Assembly: GCF_000014585.1 (NCBI RefSeq) | Contig: NC_008319.1 | Location: 1,674,001 to 1,738,000, forward strand | Source: Synechococcus sp. CC9311 | GTDB taxonomy: Bacteria > Cyanobacteriota > Cyanobacteriia > PCC-6307 > Cyanobiaceae | Reading direction: 5' to 3' | DNA: 64,000 bases | In this document: piece by piece, positions 37,009-45,976 of the stretch | How the letters are laid out: each line of letters opens with the position of its first letter | How positions within the stretch are numbered: the first letter of the stretch is position 1 | Program-made: the position numbers and the translations under genes | The notes under the pieces: model-generated | Database searches by the model: none | What the model saw: the letters and a program-made list of their open reading frames with translations, nothing else | Told to the model about the DNA's origin: nothing

Positions 37009-37464
37009 TCAGCTGAATGATCCTGGAGGAAGATTTCTCCAAGCTTGATCATTGCGCTGGATAATCAGTTGCACGCAGGGTTCATCACCAACCTGCGCAG
37101 AAAGATGTCCAGTGCGTCCATCTGGCGTAATGATGCAACCCTGATCCCCGCCGTATGAATATTCGCCGGCTTTCATCAATGCAATCTGCCCGTCCATACT
37201 TGTCACAGACCAGGCGCCACGCAACACATAAATCCATTTCGGCTCAGGATTCTCATGCCAAGGACCCACCCAGCCGACCGGCAGATAAGTGACAAACGCA
37301 TTGCCATCCTTCATCAGACCTCTTGAAAATTGAGGTGAATTGCGCTCTCCCAGGCGACCAAGAGTGAACTGACTAATCTTGCAACTCTCTTGCCGGCTAA
37401 TTCCATCGGCATCCGTCCAGAGATGCCAATAGTTTTCAGCAGCAGGTGCCTGAGGGGCGCTCAT
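37009..37464 (-). CDS. Cupin-domain protein
   Basis: 151 residues. A single cupin barrel with motif 1 residues around GWVGPWHENPEPKWIYVLRGAWSV (His in PWHEN, Glu in PEPKW) and a second motif around GDQGCIITPDGRTGHLS. A metal site is likely. Role unknown. It is 31 bp downstream of pyrC and 11 bp upstream of the SMP-30 gene, so all three are probably co-transcribed. Confidence 0.75.
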   Translation of the reverse strand: MSAPQAPAAENYWHLWTDADGISRQESCKISQFTLGRLGERNSPQFSRGLMKDGNAFVTYLPVGWVGPWHENPEPKWIYVLRGAWSVTSMDGQIALMKAGEYSYGGDQGCIITPDGRTGHLSAQVGDEPCVQLIIQRNDQAWRNLPPGSFS

Positions 37465-37495
37465 GATCTCGCACGATCTCCTGGCAGAACCTTAT

Positions 37496-38608
37496 TCAGT
37501 TTGCGCCGGAGTGCCCATTCATTTCCACACACCAGGCGAGTGTTTCCCCGGCATGAAAAAGCAAAGGCCACTCAGACTCAGGCAAGGTGTCATCCCCAGA
37601 CCGTGCTGAGTGGGGTGGCAACAATCGAGAGGGTATGGGCTGATCCCTCCGAACCAACGTAACGGTGTCGGTATTCAGGGACAGACCGTAAAAGTGCGGA
37701 CCGTACTCACTGGCAAAGCCCTCAAGGCGATCCAGTGCTCCTTCCTGTTCAAAGACGGTGGCATAACTCTCCAGCGCATGGAACGCATTGAAGATGCCTG
37801 CACATCCGCACGCTGATTCCTTACCTGAGCGGGGGTGTGGTGCCGAGTCCGTACCTAAGAAGAAACAAGGAAGACCACTGGTGGCAGCCTGAACCAAAGC
37901 CCTTCGGTGGCATTCTCGTTTCACAACAGGAAGACAGTAGAAGTCACTGCGCAGACCACCGACAAACATCGCATTTCGATTGAGGTGAAGATGATGCGGT
38001 GTGATCGTGGCGGCGATGCGTTCATCACCGCCCTGATAAGAGTCACGGATATAGGTCACAGCTTCCTCAGTGGTGATGTGCTCGAGGATGATGCGCAGCC
38101 TGGGATGACGCTCACGCAAAGGCTTCAAGTGCCGCTGAATGAACAGGGCTTCCCGATCAAACACATCCACATCGGGGTCGGTGACCTCGCCATGTATCAG
38201 CAGGGGCATATCAATAGCCTCCATACGCTCCAGCACCGCTGAAATGTTCTGGAGATCGCTCACACCAGCTGCTGAATTAGTGGTGGCGTTAGCGGGGTAA
38301 AGCTTGGCTGCACTGAACACTCCCTGATGGAATCCCCGGTCCAATTCCCAAGGATCGATAGCGTCGGTGAGATAAGCAGTCATCAGAGGTTGAAAGCTGA
38401 CTCCCTCGGGAAGAGCCGCAAGAATCCTGGCGCGATAAGCGACTGCCTCCTCCACCGACGTCACAGGTGGACGCAAATTGGGCATCACGATGGCCCGGGC
38501 AAAGGTTCTGGCAGTGGCAGGAAGCACAGCCTTCAACATGGCGCCATCCCTCAGATGCACATGCCAGTCATCCGGACGACGCAAGACCAGACGATCTGAG
38601 GAGGTCAT
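37496..38608 (-). CDS. pyrC: Dihydroorotase (class II, PyrC)
   Basis: 370 residues. It closes N-carbamoyl-aspartate to dihydroorotate in pyrimidine synthesis. RRPDDWHVHLRDG gives the first zinc histidines, AAKLYPANATTNSAAGV the carboxylated lysine (K), LIHGE and LEHITT the further His ligands, and GTDSAPH the catalytic Asp. It begins directly after the stop of the bicA gene (TAGATG), so both share a message. No other pyr gene is in view. Confidence 0.96.
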   Translation of the reverse strand: MTSSDRLVLRRPDDWHVHLRDGAMLKAVLPATARTFARAIVMPNLRPPVTSVEEAVAYRARILAALPEGVSFQPLMTAYLTDAIDPWELDRGFHQGVFSAAKLYPANATTNSAAGVSDLQNISAVLERMEAIDMPLLIHGEVTDPDVDVFDREALFIQRHLKPLRERHPRLRIILEHITTEEAVTYIRDSYQGGDERIAATITPHHLHLNRNAMFVGGLRSDFYCLPVVKRECHRRALVQAATSGLPCFFLGTDSAPHPRSGKESACGCAGIFNAFHALESYATVFEQEGALDRLEGFASEYGPHFYGLSLNTDTVTLVRRDQPIPSRLLPPHSARSGDDTLPESEWPLLFHAGETLAWCVEMNGHSGAN

Positions 38609-40285
38609 CTAAGAAGAGAGCTTCTGGAGCGTAGGCAATTGATTCACCGCATTCAGCAACACCTCATGGCGATTTGCGCTGACGTGATTCTCAGGAAGAA
38701 GATCAAGCAACTTCAGTTTCTCTAAACGCCTACGAGTTGCGCCTGGCAAAACCACCAAATACACCGAACGACCAACCTCAATAGCCTCCTTGATCGCATT
38801 TTCAAGCGCTAGTGAGGCGGTTACACCAAGGTGAGAGACTTCGCTGAGATCAAACAACACAGCTTCACAGTCCTCAATAGCATTGTGCTCACGATTGATG
38901 GTTTTGGCGACACCAAAAATCATTGGACCTGTGAGCTGAAAGAGCAACAATCGTCCCGAAGCTTGATCGAGTAATGATTGTTCTTCAAGCGGAAGAGTTA
39001 CATCATCATCGGTCGTGCTAATCGTCTTCACTCCCTTGGACTGAAGGGCCGTCATACGTTCAATCGTTAAAACATTGGCGACAAACACTCCGATGAATAC
39101 AGCCCAAATCAAATCCACAAGAACAGTCAGACCAATTACCCCATAAGTGATGCATGCCGCCTTCATCGATAGATGATGAGCACGCATTAAAAAACTCCAG
39201 TCGATAATGTCAAATCCAACCTTGAGAGCAATGCCAGCCAGTACTGCTAGGGGAATCAGCGATGCCAGAGGTGCTGCCAGCAAAATGACAAGCATCAAAA
39301 TCAGTGCTCGAACAATTCCGGACAAGGCCGAACGCCCTCCAGCCTGAATATTGACAACCGTTCCCATCGTGGCGCCAGCCCCAGGCAGGCCACCAAACAA
39401 ACCAGACACCAAATTCCCTAGACCCTGTCCAATTAATTCTTTATTAGAGTTATGTTCTGTACGTGTCAGGCTGTCTGCCACAACAGATGTAAGCAGGGCA
39501 TCAATACAACCGAGCATCCCCAATACAGCTCCATTCACCACCATCAGCCGCAGCAAATCTGGAGTAACGCCAGAAAAAGTAGGTGGTTGGAAACTGGGAA
39601 ACTCAGCTGAAAACTCAGGAATTCGGCTTAACCCCACATCCGCAAATACTGTGAGTGATAGAACTGTTCCAACAATTAAAGCGAGAAGCTGAGGAGGACA
39701 AAAACGCTTCCAGCTCTCAGGAGTAAACCAAAGAATTAATAACGTGATCAGTGCGAGTAAAAACTCAAGAGGTTGTGCACCGGAAATCAACTGGGGAAGA
39801 CTGGACAAGGTGCCGATCACACCACCGGTTGGACTGGTCTGCCCTAGGAACGGAGCCAGCTGAAGGATCACCAGAATCACACCGATTCCAGACATAAAGC
39901 CTGAAATCACTGTGTAAGGCATCATCGTGATGTAGCGACCTAGTCGACAAAGTCCAAACAGGATCTGGAAAAGACCTGCCAGCATCACCACCATGAAAGC
40001 CAGAGCGAGTGCTGTTCCTCGGTCGGGGATTTGACTGGTGAAATTAAGAATCACCGCAGTGAACACCACCGTCATGGGACCGGTGGGTTCAGAAATCAGC
40101 GTGGACGTACCGCCGAAAAGAGCAGCTACCAAACCGATAATCACAGCACCCCAGAGACCTGCAGCTGCGCCAGCACCAGAGGCCACTCCAAAAGCCAATG
40201 CCATCGGAAGTGCAACCACAGCTGCGGTTAGCCCGCCAAAAGCATCCCCCCGGATGTTGCGGGTGCTGATGTAATTCAGGAGCAC
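38609..40285 (-). CDS. bicA: SulP-family bicarbonate transporter, BicA type
   Basis: 558 residues from a GTG at 40285. SulP transmembrane region (about residues 10-410) with LISEPTGPMTVVFTAV, GFMSGIGVILVILQLAPFLGQ, the LTRTEHNSNKELIGQGLGN segment and GAGATMGTVVNIQAGG, then a C-terminal STAS domain (about 440-550). This closely recalls BicA, the Na+-dependent low-affinity bicarbonate carrier of marine cyanobacteria, which supplies the carboxysome. Sulfate transport is the alternative for SulP members. It leads the operon bicA-pyrC-cupin-SMP30. Confidence 0.85.
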   Translation of the reverse strand: MLLNYISTRNIRGDAFGGLTAAVVALPMALAFGVASGAGAAAGLWGAVIIGLVAALFGGTSTLISEPTGPMTVVFTAVILNFTSQIPDRGTALALAFMVVMLAGLFQILFGLCRLGRYITMMPYTVISGFMSGIGVILVILQLAPFLGQTSPTGGVIGTLSSLPQLISGAQPLEFLLALITLLILWFTPESWKRFCPPQLLALIVGTVLSLTVFADVGLSRIPEFSAEFPSFQPPTFSGVTPDLLRLMVVNGAVLGMLGCIDALLTSVVADSLTRTEHNSNKELIGQGLGNLVSGLFGGLPGAGATMGTVVNIQAGGRSALSGIVRALILMLVILLAAPLASLIPLAVLAGIALKVGFDIIDWSFLMRAHHLSMKAACITYGVIGLTVLVDLIWAVFIGVFVANVLTIERMTALQSKGVKTISTTDDDVTLPLEEQSLLDQASGRLLLFQLTGPMIFGVAKTINREHNAIEDCEAVLFDLSEVSHLGVTASLALENAIKEAIEVGRSVYLVVLPGATRRRLEKLKLLDLLPENHVSANRHEVLLNAVNQLPTLQKLSS

Positions 40286-40383
40286 CAGAGACTCGTCATT
40301 GAAGTTGAATGATGTTAAGCCTCTTCACCCATAGAGCCGTTGAGGCTGACAAGGAAAATGGTCGCTAAACAAGCACGGAGTCG

Positions 40384-41487
40384 ATGCCTGACTTTCTGAT
40401 CTCTACCCTCGAGCTCTTGGTGGGAATCGGACTCCTATTCGGAGGAGGAGAATTATTCGTTCAAGGTGCGGTGATTCTTGCCGTCATCCTCGGCGTCCCT
40501 CAGCTGGTCATTGGCCTGACAGTTGTTTCGCTTGGAACGAGCGCGCCAGAGTTTTTTGTCAGTATCAGTTCTGTGGTTCAAGGGGCTGATGCGCTCGCCG
40601 TCAGCAACGTGGTGGGAAGCAACATTTTCAATGTATTGGTCGTACTCGGCTGCAGTGCCCTCGTTCTTCCTCTGAAAGTGGAAAGCCGCCTAGTGAGAAG
40701 GGATGTCCCACTTCTCTTAGCCGTCTCGGCGGCGGCTTGGGGAATGGCTTCGGCCGGACGTGTGACCTGGCAATCTGGCGTCGCTCTCTTGCTGGGTCTT
40801 GTCATCAACACTGTCTGGGAAATCCGAACCGCACGGGAGGAACCAGAGGAGATGGAGCCTGCCGAACCAGAGATTGACTTGGGAACCGCCCAACAGGGCT
40901 GGATCAAAGCCATGGTTCAACTCTTGGTGGGCATTGTTGTCCTTGGCTGCGGAGCTCACCTGCTGGTGAAAGGAGCCAGCTCCGTTGCCTTAAGCCTGGG
41001 CGTGAGTGAAGCCGTGATCGGACTCACCATTGTTTCGGCCGGCACCTCCATGCCTGAATTGATTACCTCTCTGGTCGCTGCATTACGAGGGAGAACAGAT
41101 CTCGCCATCGGCAACGTCGTTGGTAGCTGTCTCTTGAATCTTCTACTTGTCCTTGCTGGAGGTGCCATGGCGGCAGGAGCAAGAGGTCTGAATGTCACTC
41201 CGGATTTAATCCATGACGACATGCCTGTGATGATCCTGACCAGCTTGGCTTGCCTACCAATCTTCTGGACAAAAGGGCGAATTACCAGACTTGAAGGTGG
41301 ATTACTAGTCGGCTTATACGTTCTTTACATCACCGACAATGTTCTACCCCGAACAGGCCTTTCCTCTTGGTCTGATGAATTTCGTCTCATCATGCTTTGC
41401 GTTGTGCTGCCAGCCGTTGTCGTCCTGATCATCGTGCAGGCAGCTCGCTATTGGAGACAGCTCAAACGCAAAGGGCTCTCAAACTAA
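40384..41487 (+). CDS. Calcium/cation antiporter (CaCA family)
   Basis: 367 residues with about ten hydrophobic segments. Two alpha-repeats carry the family signature: LTVVSLGTSAPEFFVSI (about 43-59) with VSNVVGSNIFN after it, and LTIVSAGTSMPELITSL (about 216-232) with AIGNVVGSCLLN. Both Glu/Asn residues of the ion path are kept. A polar loop with many Glu (EEPEEMEPAEPEID) divides the halves. It exports Ca2+ (or Na+) against Na+/H+. It is divergent from bicA. Confidence 0.9.
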   Translation: MPDFLISTLELLVGIGLLFGGGELFVQGAVILAVILGVPQLVIGLTVVSLGTSAPEFFVSISSVVQGADALAVSNVVGSNIFNVLVVLGCSALVLPLKVESRLVRRDVPLLLAVSAAAWGMASAGRVTWQSGVALLLGLVINTVWEIRTAREEPEEMEPAEPEIDLGTAQQGWIKAMVQLLVGIVVLGCGAHLLVKGASSVALSLGVSEAVIGLTIVSAGTSMPELITSLVAALRGRTDLAIGNVVGSCLLNLLLVLAGGAMAAGARGLNVTPDLIHDDMPVMILTSLACLPIFWTKGRITRLEGGLLVGLYVLYITDNVLPRTGLSSWSDEFRLIMLCVVLPAVVVLIIVQAARYWRQLKRKGLSN

Positions 41488-41568
41488 ACAAAGACTTCTG
41501 CTTGCATTCCGTTATGGAGGGGTGACTGCAGAGCGAAAGATGTACATGCTTAAAGGGCATCAGTCGGC

Positions 41569-42075
41569 ATGCAGATGATTGGGCTGCTCCCCCCGCTCAA
41601 CGACAAAAATCTCCCCTGGCTGGATGTCATTCATCCAATCGTGGTGCATTTCGTGATTGCGATGGCGCTGATCACTGTGGTATTTGACCTAATTGGAGTG
41701 ATCACTCGCCGCCGCAATCTGTTTGAGGTGAGCTTCTGGAACTTAGTGGTAGCGACCGTTGCAATCTTCGTCGCCATCATCTTTGGCCAAATTGAAGCAG
41801 GCTTAGCCACTCCTTACGGAGCTTCAAGAGACATTTTGAATTATCACAGCACCCTTGGCTGGTCTCTCGCTGCAATTCTCAGCCTGCTCACGGGCTGGCG
41901 ATACGTTGCAAGACAAAAAGACCCAACAGTTCTGCCTAGAGGGTTTCTGATCATTGATTCCGTTCTTGCCGTTCTGGTGTTCTGCCAGGTTTACCTAGGC
42001 GACAAACTCGTTTGGGTTTATGGCCTCCATACGGTCCCGGTTGTCGAAGCCGTCCGTAGTGGAGCCCTGTCATGA
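41569..42075 (+). CDS. DUF2231 membrane protein, first of two
   Basis: 168 residues with four hydrophobic helices (about 23-45, 55-76, 92-112, 128-150). LDVIHPIVVHFVIAMALITVVFDLIG is the DUF2231 entry, with two His in the first helix that could bind haem. The last His is in GLHTVPV. Its stop overlaps the start of the second DUF2231 gene by four bases (ATGA). It opens the alternative-oxidase operon. Confidence 0.82.
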   Translation: MQMIGLLPPLNDKNLPWLDVIHPIVVHFVIAMALITVVFDLIGVITRRRNLFEVSFWNLVVATVAIFVAIIFGQIEAGLATPYGASRDILNYHSTLGWSLAAILSLLTGWRYVARQKDPTVLPRGFLIIDSVLAVLVFCQVYLGDKLVWVYGLHTVPVVEAVRSGALS

Positions 42076-42692
42076 ATTTCATCAGCACCATTCTCTCCCC
42101 GGTGAATGAAATTGCCGACAAACTGGGTGCGAATGATCTCCCCTACTCGATCCCGATTCATCCCAATTTGGTGCACTTCACCATTGGCCTATTTGCTATC
42201 GGAATCGCCTTTGATTTTGCAGGAGCGTTTTATCCACTAGAAAAACGTTTGTTTCGCTTCCTGGCACTACCTGTGACACGAAGCGGTTTTCACGATGTCG
42301 GCTGGTACAACGTGCTTGCTTGCAGCGTGATCACTTTTTTCACCGTAGCAGCTGGCTTTTACGAAATGATCTTGGCTGTTCCACTGCCAGGGATTCGCAG
42401 CATCATTGGCCAAAATGCAATCGACACCATGCTTTGGCATGCGATCGGTGGGGTCGCATTACTACTGATCATTGTGGTGATGACCATCTGGCGAGGGTTT
42501 CAGCGATTTTTTTGGCGTAAAGATTACGGCCGTCAGGTGAGCTGGCTCTATCTCGGATGCGGAGCTTCAGTGCTCCTGCTGATGGGCCTTCATGGAAGCC
42601 TTGGTGCCTGGCTTGCGAGTGAATTTGGCGTTCACATCACAGCGGATCAACTCCTGGCTGCCGGAGCCGACCTTAATGAGGTCCTGCCATGA
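42072..42692 (+). CDS. DUF2231 membrane protein, second of two
   Basis: 206 residues with four hydrophobic helices (about 30-54, 77-100, 118-142, 155-178). IPIHPNLVHFTIGLFAIGIAFDFAGA resembles the first helix of the preceding gene; His in HPNLVHF and LWHAIGG are candidates for haem ligands. The ends overlap on both sides by four bases (ATGA), so the four membrane genes are surely translated from one message. A role as an extra subunit of the oxidase is likely but not shown. Confidence 0.83.
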   Translation: MNFISTILSPVNEIADKLGANDLPYSIPIHPNLVHFTIGLFAIGIAFDFAGAFYPLEKRLFRFLALPVTRSGFHDVGWYNVLACSVITFFTVAAGFYEMILAVPLPGIRSIIGQNAIDTMLWHAIGGVALLLIIVVMTIWRGFQRFFWRKDYGRQVSWLYLGCGASVLLLMGLHGSLGAWLASEFGVHITADQLLAAGADLNEVLP

Positions 42693-43624
42693 CCACAACG
42701 ACTCCCAAGAAGGGACCAAACATCAGAGCGATTGTGATCATCACAGTGGCCATCGCGATCAATCTGGTCATCGCCAAACTGATGGCGACCTGGTCTCTTA
42801 ATTGGTTTCCACCCCAAGCCTCCAGTGCCGCTCCTTACGTCGACAATCTTTTTGCACTCGAAACGGGGATCGGCTCATTCATCTTTTTTGGTTGTACCGG
42901 TTTCATTGGCTGGGTGCTGCTATTTAACCGAGCTGGAAAGTACGACGAAAGTGATGGGGCGCCAATCGAGGGCAATACCAAATTAGAAATCACCTGGACG
43001 ATCATTCCCCTGGTGACGGTCTTCCTGATCGCGACCTATTCAATGAACGTCAATATGAAGCTTCAAACCCTTGGGCCGAAGCACAAATACGCCGTAGGAA
43101 CTGACCCGACCGTACTGATGGAGGCAGACCCAATTGCTGATGTAGGACCGATCGATGTCATTGCCCGTCAGTGGAGCTGGGAGTTTGTTTACCCCGATGG
43201 AGTTCGCAGCTCGGAGTTGCATCTACCGATTGATCAGCGCGTGAATTTCCGGATGATCTCTGAGGACGTACTCCATAGTTTCTTTGTGCCGGCCTTCCGT
43301 CTCAAGCAAGACATCATCCCCGGAAGCATCATTTCGTACAGCCTGACTCCCACAAAGGAAGGGCGATTCAGGCTTCGGGACGCCATGTTTAGCGGCGCCT
43401 ACTTCTCCCAGAACCAGACAGACGTCATTGTTGAAACCAAACAGGCTTACGCCGAATGGTTAAAGACAACGGCAGGACAACCGCTGCAAGAGGGTCTTGA
43501 CCCAAGTCGCACCCTCTATGACCGCCGCATCGCCCGCGGTGACAAAGGCTGGGCCACGGTGCCTCCCTCTCCAGCACCGATGGTGAACGACCCCGGTGAT
43601 CCTTCTATCCCTCACGACGCCTGA
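42689..43624 (+). CDS. ctaC: Haem-copper oxidase subunit II without CuA site
   Basis: 311 residues. Two N-terminal helices (about 13-35 and 62-80), then a periplasmic cupredoxin domain with QWSWEFVYPDGV (161-172) and VLHSFFVPAFRLKQDIIPG (194-212). In CuA-containing subunits the later stretch carries two Cys, Glu, His and Met; here it reads FRLRDAMFSGAYFSQNQTD (227-245) and has none of the cysteines. Only His196 remains. As with the cyanobacterial ARTO, this should be a quinol oxidase. It overlaps the preceding gene by four bases. Confidence 0.92.
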   Translation: MTTTTPKKGPNIRAIVIITVAIAINLVIAKLMATWSLNWFPPQASSAAPYVDNLFALETGIGSFIFFGCTGFIGWVLLFNRAGKYDESDGAPIEGNTKLEITWTIIPLVTVFLIATYSMNVNMKLQTLGPKHKYAVGTDPTVLMEADPIADVGPIDVIARQWSWEFVYPDGVRSSELHLPIDQRVNFRMISEDVLHSFFVPAFRLKQDIIPGSIISYSLTPTKEGRFRLRDAMFSGAYFSQNQTDVIVETKQAYAEWLKTTAGQPLQEGLDPSRTLYDRRIARGDKGWATVPPSPAPMVNDPGDPSIPHDA

Positions 43625-43632
43625 GACGTGCC

Positions 43633-45327
43633 ATGACCATGCAAAGCAAAACATACGACCTACGCATTCTCAAGGCACCTCATCCAGTTCCTGGAGCACC
43701 GGACAACTGGAAACGCTTCTTCAGTTTCAACACCGACGCCAAAGTGATTGGAATCCAATACATCGCTACAGCGATGTTGTTCCTACTAGTAGGCGGACTT
43801 TTAGCGATGATCGTACGAGGCGAACTGATCACGCCTCCGGCCGATCTTGTCGATCCAAGTGTTTATAACGGCCTTTACACCATGCACGGAACAGTGATGC
43901 TGTTCCTATTTTTATTCCCAATTCTCAACGGCTTCAACAACCTGTTGATCCCAACGATGATCGGGGCACCAGATATGGCATTTCCAAAACTTAATGCCGC
44001 TGCTTTCTGGCTTGTGCCTGTGTTCTCCATTGTCTTAATGGGAAGCTTTTTCGCCCCCGGCGGTCCCGCATCATCGGGATGGTGGTCGTATCCGCCAATG
44101 AGTCTGCAAAATCCGCTCGGCCATTTCATCAATGGAGAGTTTCTATGGATTCTTGCGGTGGCACTTTCCGGTATCTCCTCGATCATGGGAGCAATCAACT
44201 TCGTGACGACCATCATCCGGATGAGGGCCCCAGGGATGGGTTTCTTCAGAATGCCAGTTTTTGTTTGGACAGCATGGGCTGCCCAGACCATCCAGCTGAT
44301 AGGACTGCCCGCTCTCACTGGTGGTGCGGTGATGCTTCTGTTTGACCTGAGCTTCGGCACCAGCTTTTTTCGACCAGAGGGTGGTGGCGATCCAGTGTTA
44401 TTTCAGCACTTTTTTTGGTTCTATTCCCACCCAGCCGTATATGTGCTGGTTTTACCTGTGTTCGGTATTTTTTCTGAGCTCTTTCCGGTATATGCACGCA
44501 AACCACTATTTGGCTATCGCTTTGTAGCAATTGCCTCATTCGGAATCACTTTTCTCAGCCTAATTGTGTGGGCCCACCATATGTTTTACACGGGCACACC
44601 AAACTGGATGCGTCATATCTTCATGTTCACTACGATGCTCATTGCCATACCCACTGGAGTGAAAGTTTTCGCCTGGCTGGGAACACTTTGGGCAGGCAAT
44701 TTAAGGTTAAATACACCGATGTTGTTCTGCATCGGCGGACTTATCAATTTTATTTTTGCGGGAATCACTGGAGTCATGCTGGCCACAGTGCCAATCGATA
44801 TTCACGTCGGCAACACCTACTTCGTCGTAGCCCACTTCCACTATGTGATCTTCAACACGATTGTGTTCGGTGTTTTCGCCGGCATTTATCACTGGTTCCC
44901 AAAGTTCACAGGGAAGATGTACTACGAAGGCCTTGGAAAAGTCCATTTCGTGCTCACCTTCATCGGCGCCACGCTCAATTGGCTACCACTCCACTGGGCT
45001 GGATTGCTGGGCATGCCCAGGCGCGTTGCCTCCTACGACCCAGAATTCGCCATCTGGAATGTCATTGCCAGCATCGGCGCTTTCATGCTTGGCGTTGCCT
45101 CAATCCCCTTCATCCTCAACATTGTGAGCTCATGGGCTCGCGGGCCCAAGGCTCCACCCAACCCCTGGCGAGCGATTGGCCTGGAGTGGCTGTTGCCATC
45201 TCCACCACCTGCCGAAAACTTTGAAGACGACATTCCAACGGTGATTAGTGAGCCTTACGGCTATGGATTGAACAAACCCTTGGTTGAAGACCAGGACTAT
45301 TACATCCGTCGCTCTATGGAGGCTTGA
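43633..45327 (+). CDS. ctaD: Haem-copper oxidase subunit I
   Basis: 564 residues, twelve helices. Ligands: His85 (YTMHGTV) and His403 for the low-spin haem, His266 with the cross-linked Tyr270 in SHPAVYV, His315-His316 for CuB and His401 in AHFHYV for the high-spin haem. It reduces O2 to water and pumps protons. It follows ctaC by 8 bp. No second subunit I set is visible here, so a separate aa3-type operon must lie elsewhere if present. Confidence 0.97.
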   Translation: MTMQSKTYDLRILKAPHPVPGAPDNWKRFFSFNTDAKVIGIQYIATAMLFLLVGGLLAMIVRGELITPPADLVDPSVYNGLYTMHGTVMLFLFLFPILNGFNNLLIPTMIGAPDMAFPKLNAAAFWLVPVFSIVLMGSFFAPGGPASSGWWSYPPMSLQNPLGHFINGEFLWILAVALSGISSIMGAINFVTTIIRMRAPGMGFFRMPVFVWTAWAAQTIQLIGLPALTGGAVMLLFDLSFGTSFFRPEGGGDPVLFQHFFWFYSHPAVYVLVLPVFGIFSELFPVYARKPLFGYRFVAIASFGITFLSLIVWAHHMFYTGTPNWMRHIFMFTTMLIAIPTGVKVFAWLGTLWAGNLRLNTPMLFCIGGLINFIFAGITGVMLATVPIDIHVGNTYFVVAHFHYVIFNTIVFGVFAGIYHWFPKFTGKMYYEGLGKVHFVLTFIGATLNWLPLHWAGLLGMPRRVASYDPEFAIWNVIASIGAFMLGVASIPFILNIVSSWARGPKAPPNPWRAIGLEWLLPSPPPAENFEDDIPTVISEPYGYGLNKPLVEDQDYYIRRSMEA

Positions 45328-45331
45328 GACA

Positions 45332-45937
45332 ATGACCACAACCAATCAAGACTTACCCCTCAATCATCAACCCGGCCACATCAAACATGATGGGCACAAC
45401 ATCACAGGTTTTATCATTTTCCTGTGTTCAGAAAGCATCATTTTTCTAGCCTTTTTTACTGGCTTTGCAGTTCTGAAAATCACCGCTCCAGAGTGGCTCC
45501 CTGAAGGCGTTGAAGGGTTGGAGACACGGATGCCTCTGATCAACACGGTCATCTTGGTTAGCTCAAGCTTTGTGGCCTACTTCGCAGAGCGATATTTACA
45601 TCAAAAAAACCTTTGGGGCTTTCGAGCTTTGTGGCTTCTCACGATGGCGATGGGAACCTACTTCGTTTATGGACAATATGTGGAATGGTCCGAACTTCAG
45701 TTCAGCCTTAGCAGTGGAGTCTTTGGAGGTACATTTTTTCTACTCACAGGATTTCATGGCCTGCATGTAATCACAGGCATTCTGTTGATGGGATTGATGC
45801 TACTTCGATCTTTCAGACCAAATAATTACGAGAAAGGTGATATGGGCGTCACCTCAGTCAGCCTTTTTTGGCATTTCGTTGATGTTATTTGGATCATTCT
45901 TTACCTCTTAATTTACGTCTGGCAACGCACAACCTGA
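45332..45937 (+). CDS. ctaE: Haem-copper oxidase subunit III
   Basis: 201 residues from ATG 45332, with a GGAGG at 45318-45322; an upstream in-frame ATG at 45284 lies in ctaD and is not used. About five helices, typical of short cyanobacterial CtaE, with LTGFHGLHVITGI and LFWHFVDVIWIILYLLIYVW marking the core subunit III sequences. The start lies 4 bp after the ctaD stop. A GMC gene follows 39 bp on with no clear terminator between. Confidence 0.93.
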   Translation: MTTTNQDLPLNHQPGHIKHDGHNITGFIIFLCSESIIFLAFFTGFAVLKITAPEWLPEGVEGLETRMPLINTVILVSSSFVAYFAERYLHQKNLWGFRALWLLTMAMGTYFVYGQYVEWSELQFSLSSGVFGGTFFLLTGFHGLHVITGILLMGLMLLRSFRPNNYEKGDMGVTSVSLFWHFVDVIWIILYLLIYVWQRTT

Positions 45938-45976
45938 ACCATCTGATTTTTTAGATCGGCCTTCATTCTTTCCATC

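Noticed and set aside
44568-45224. Plus-strand frame of 218 codons in another frame of ctaD
   Set aside because: Histidine/arginine-rich shadow of a conserved oxidase subunit.
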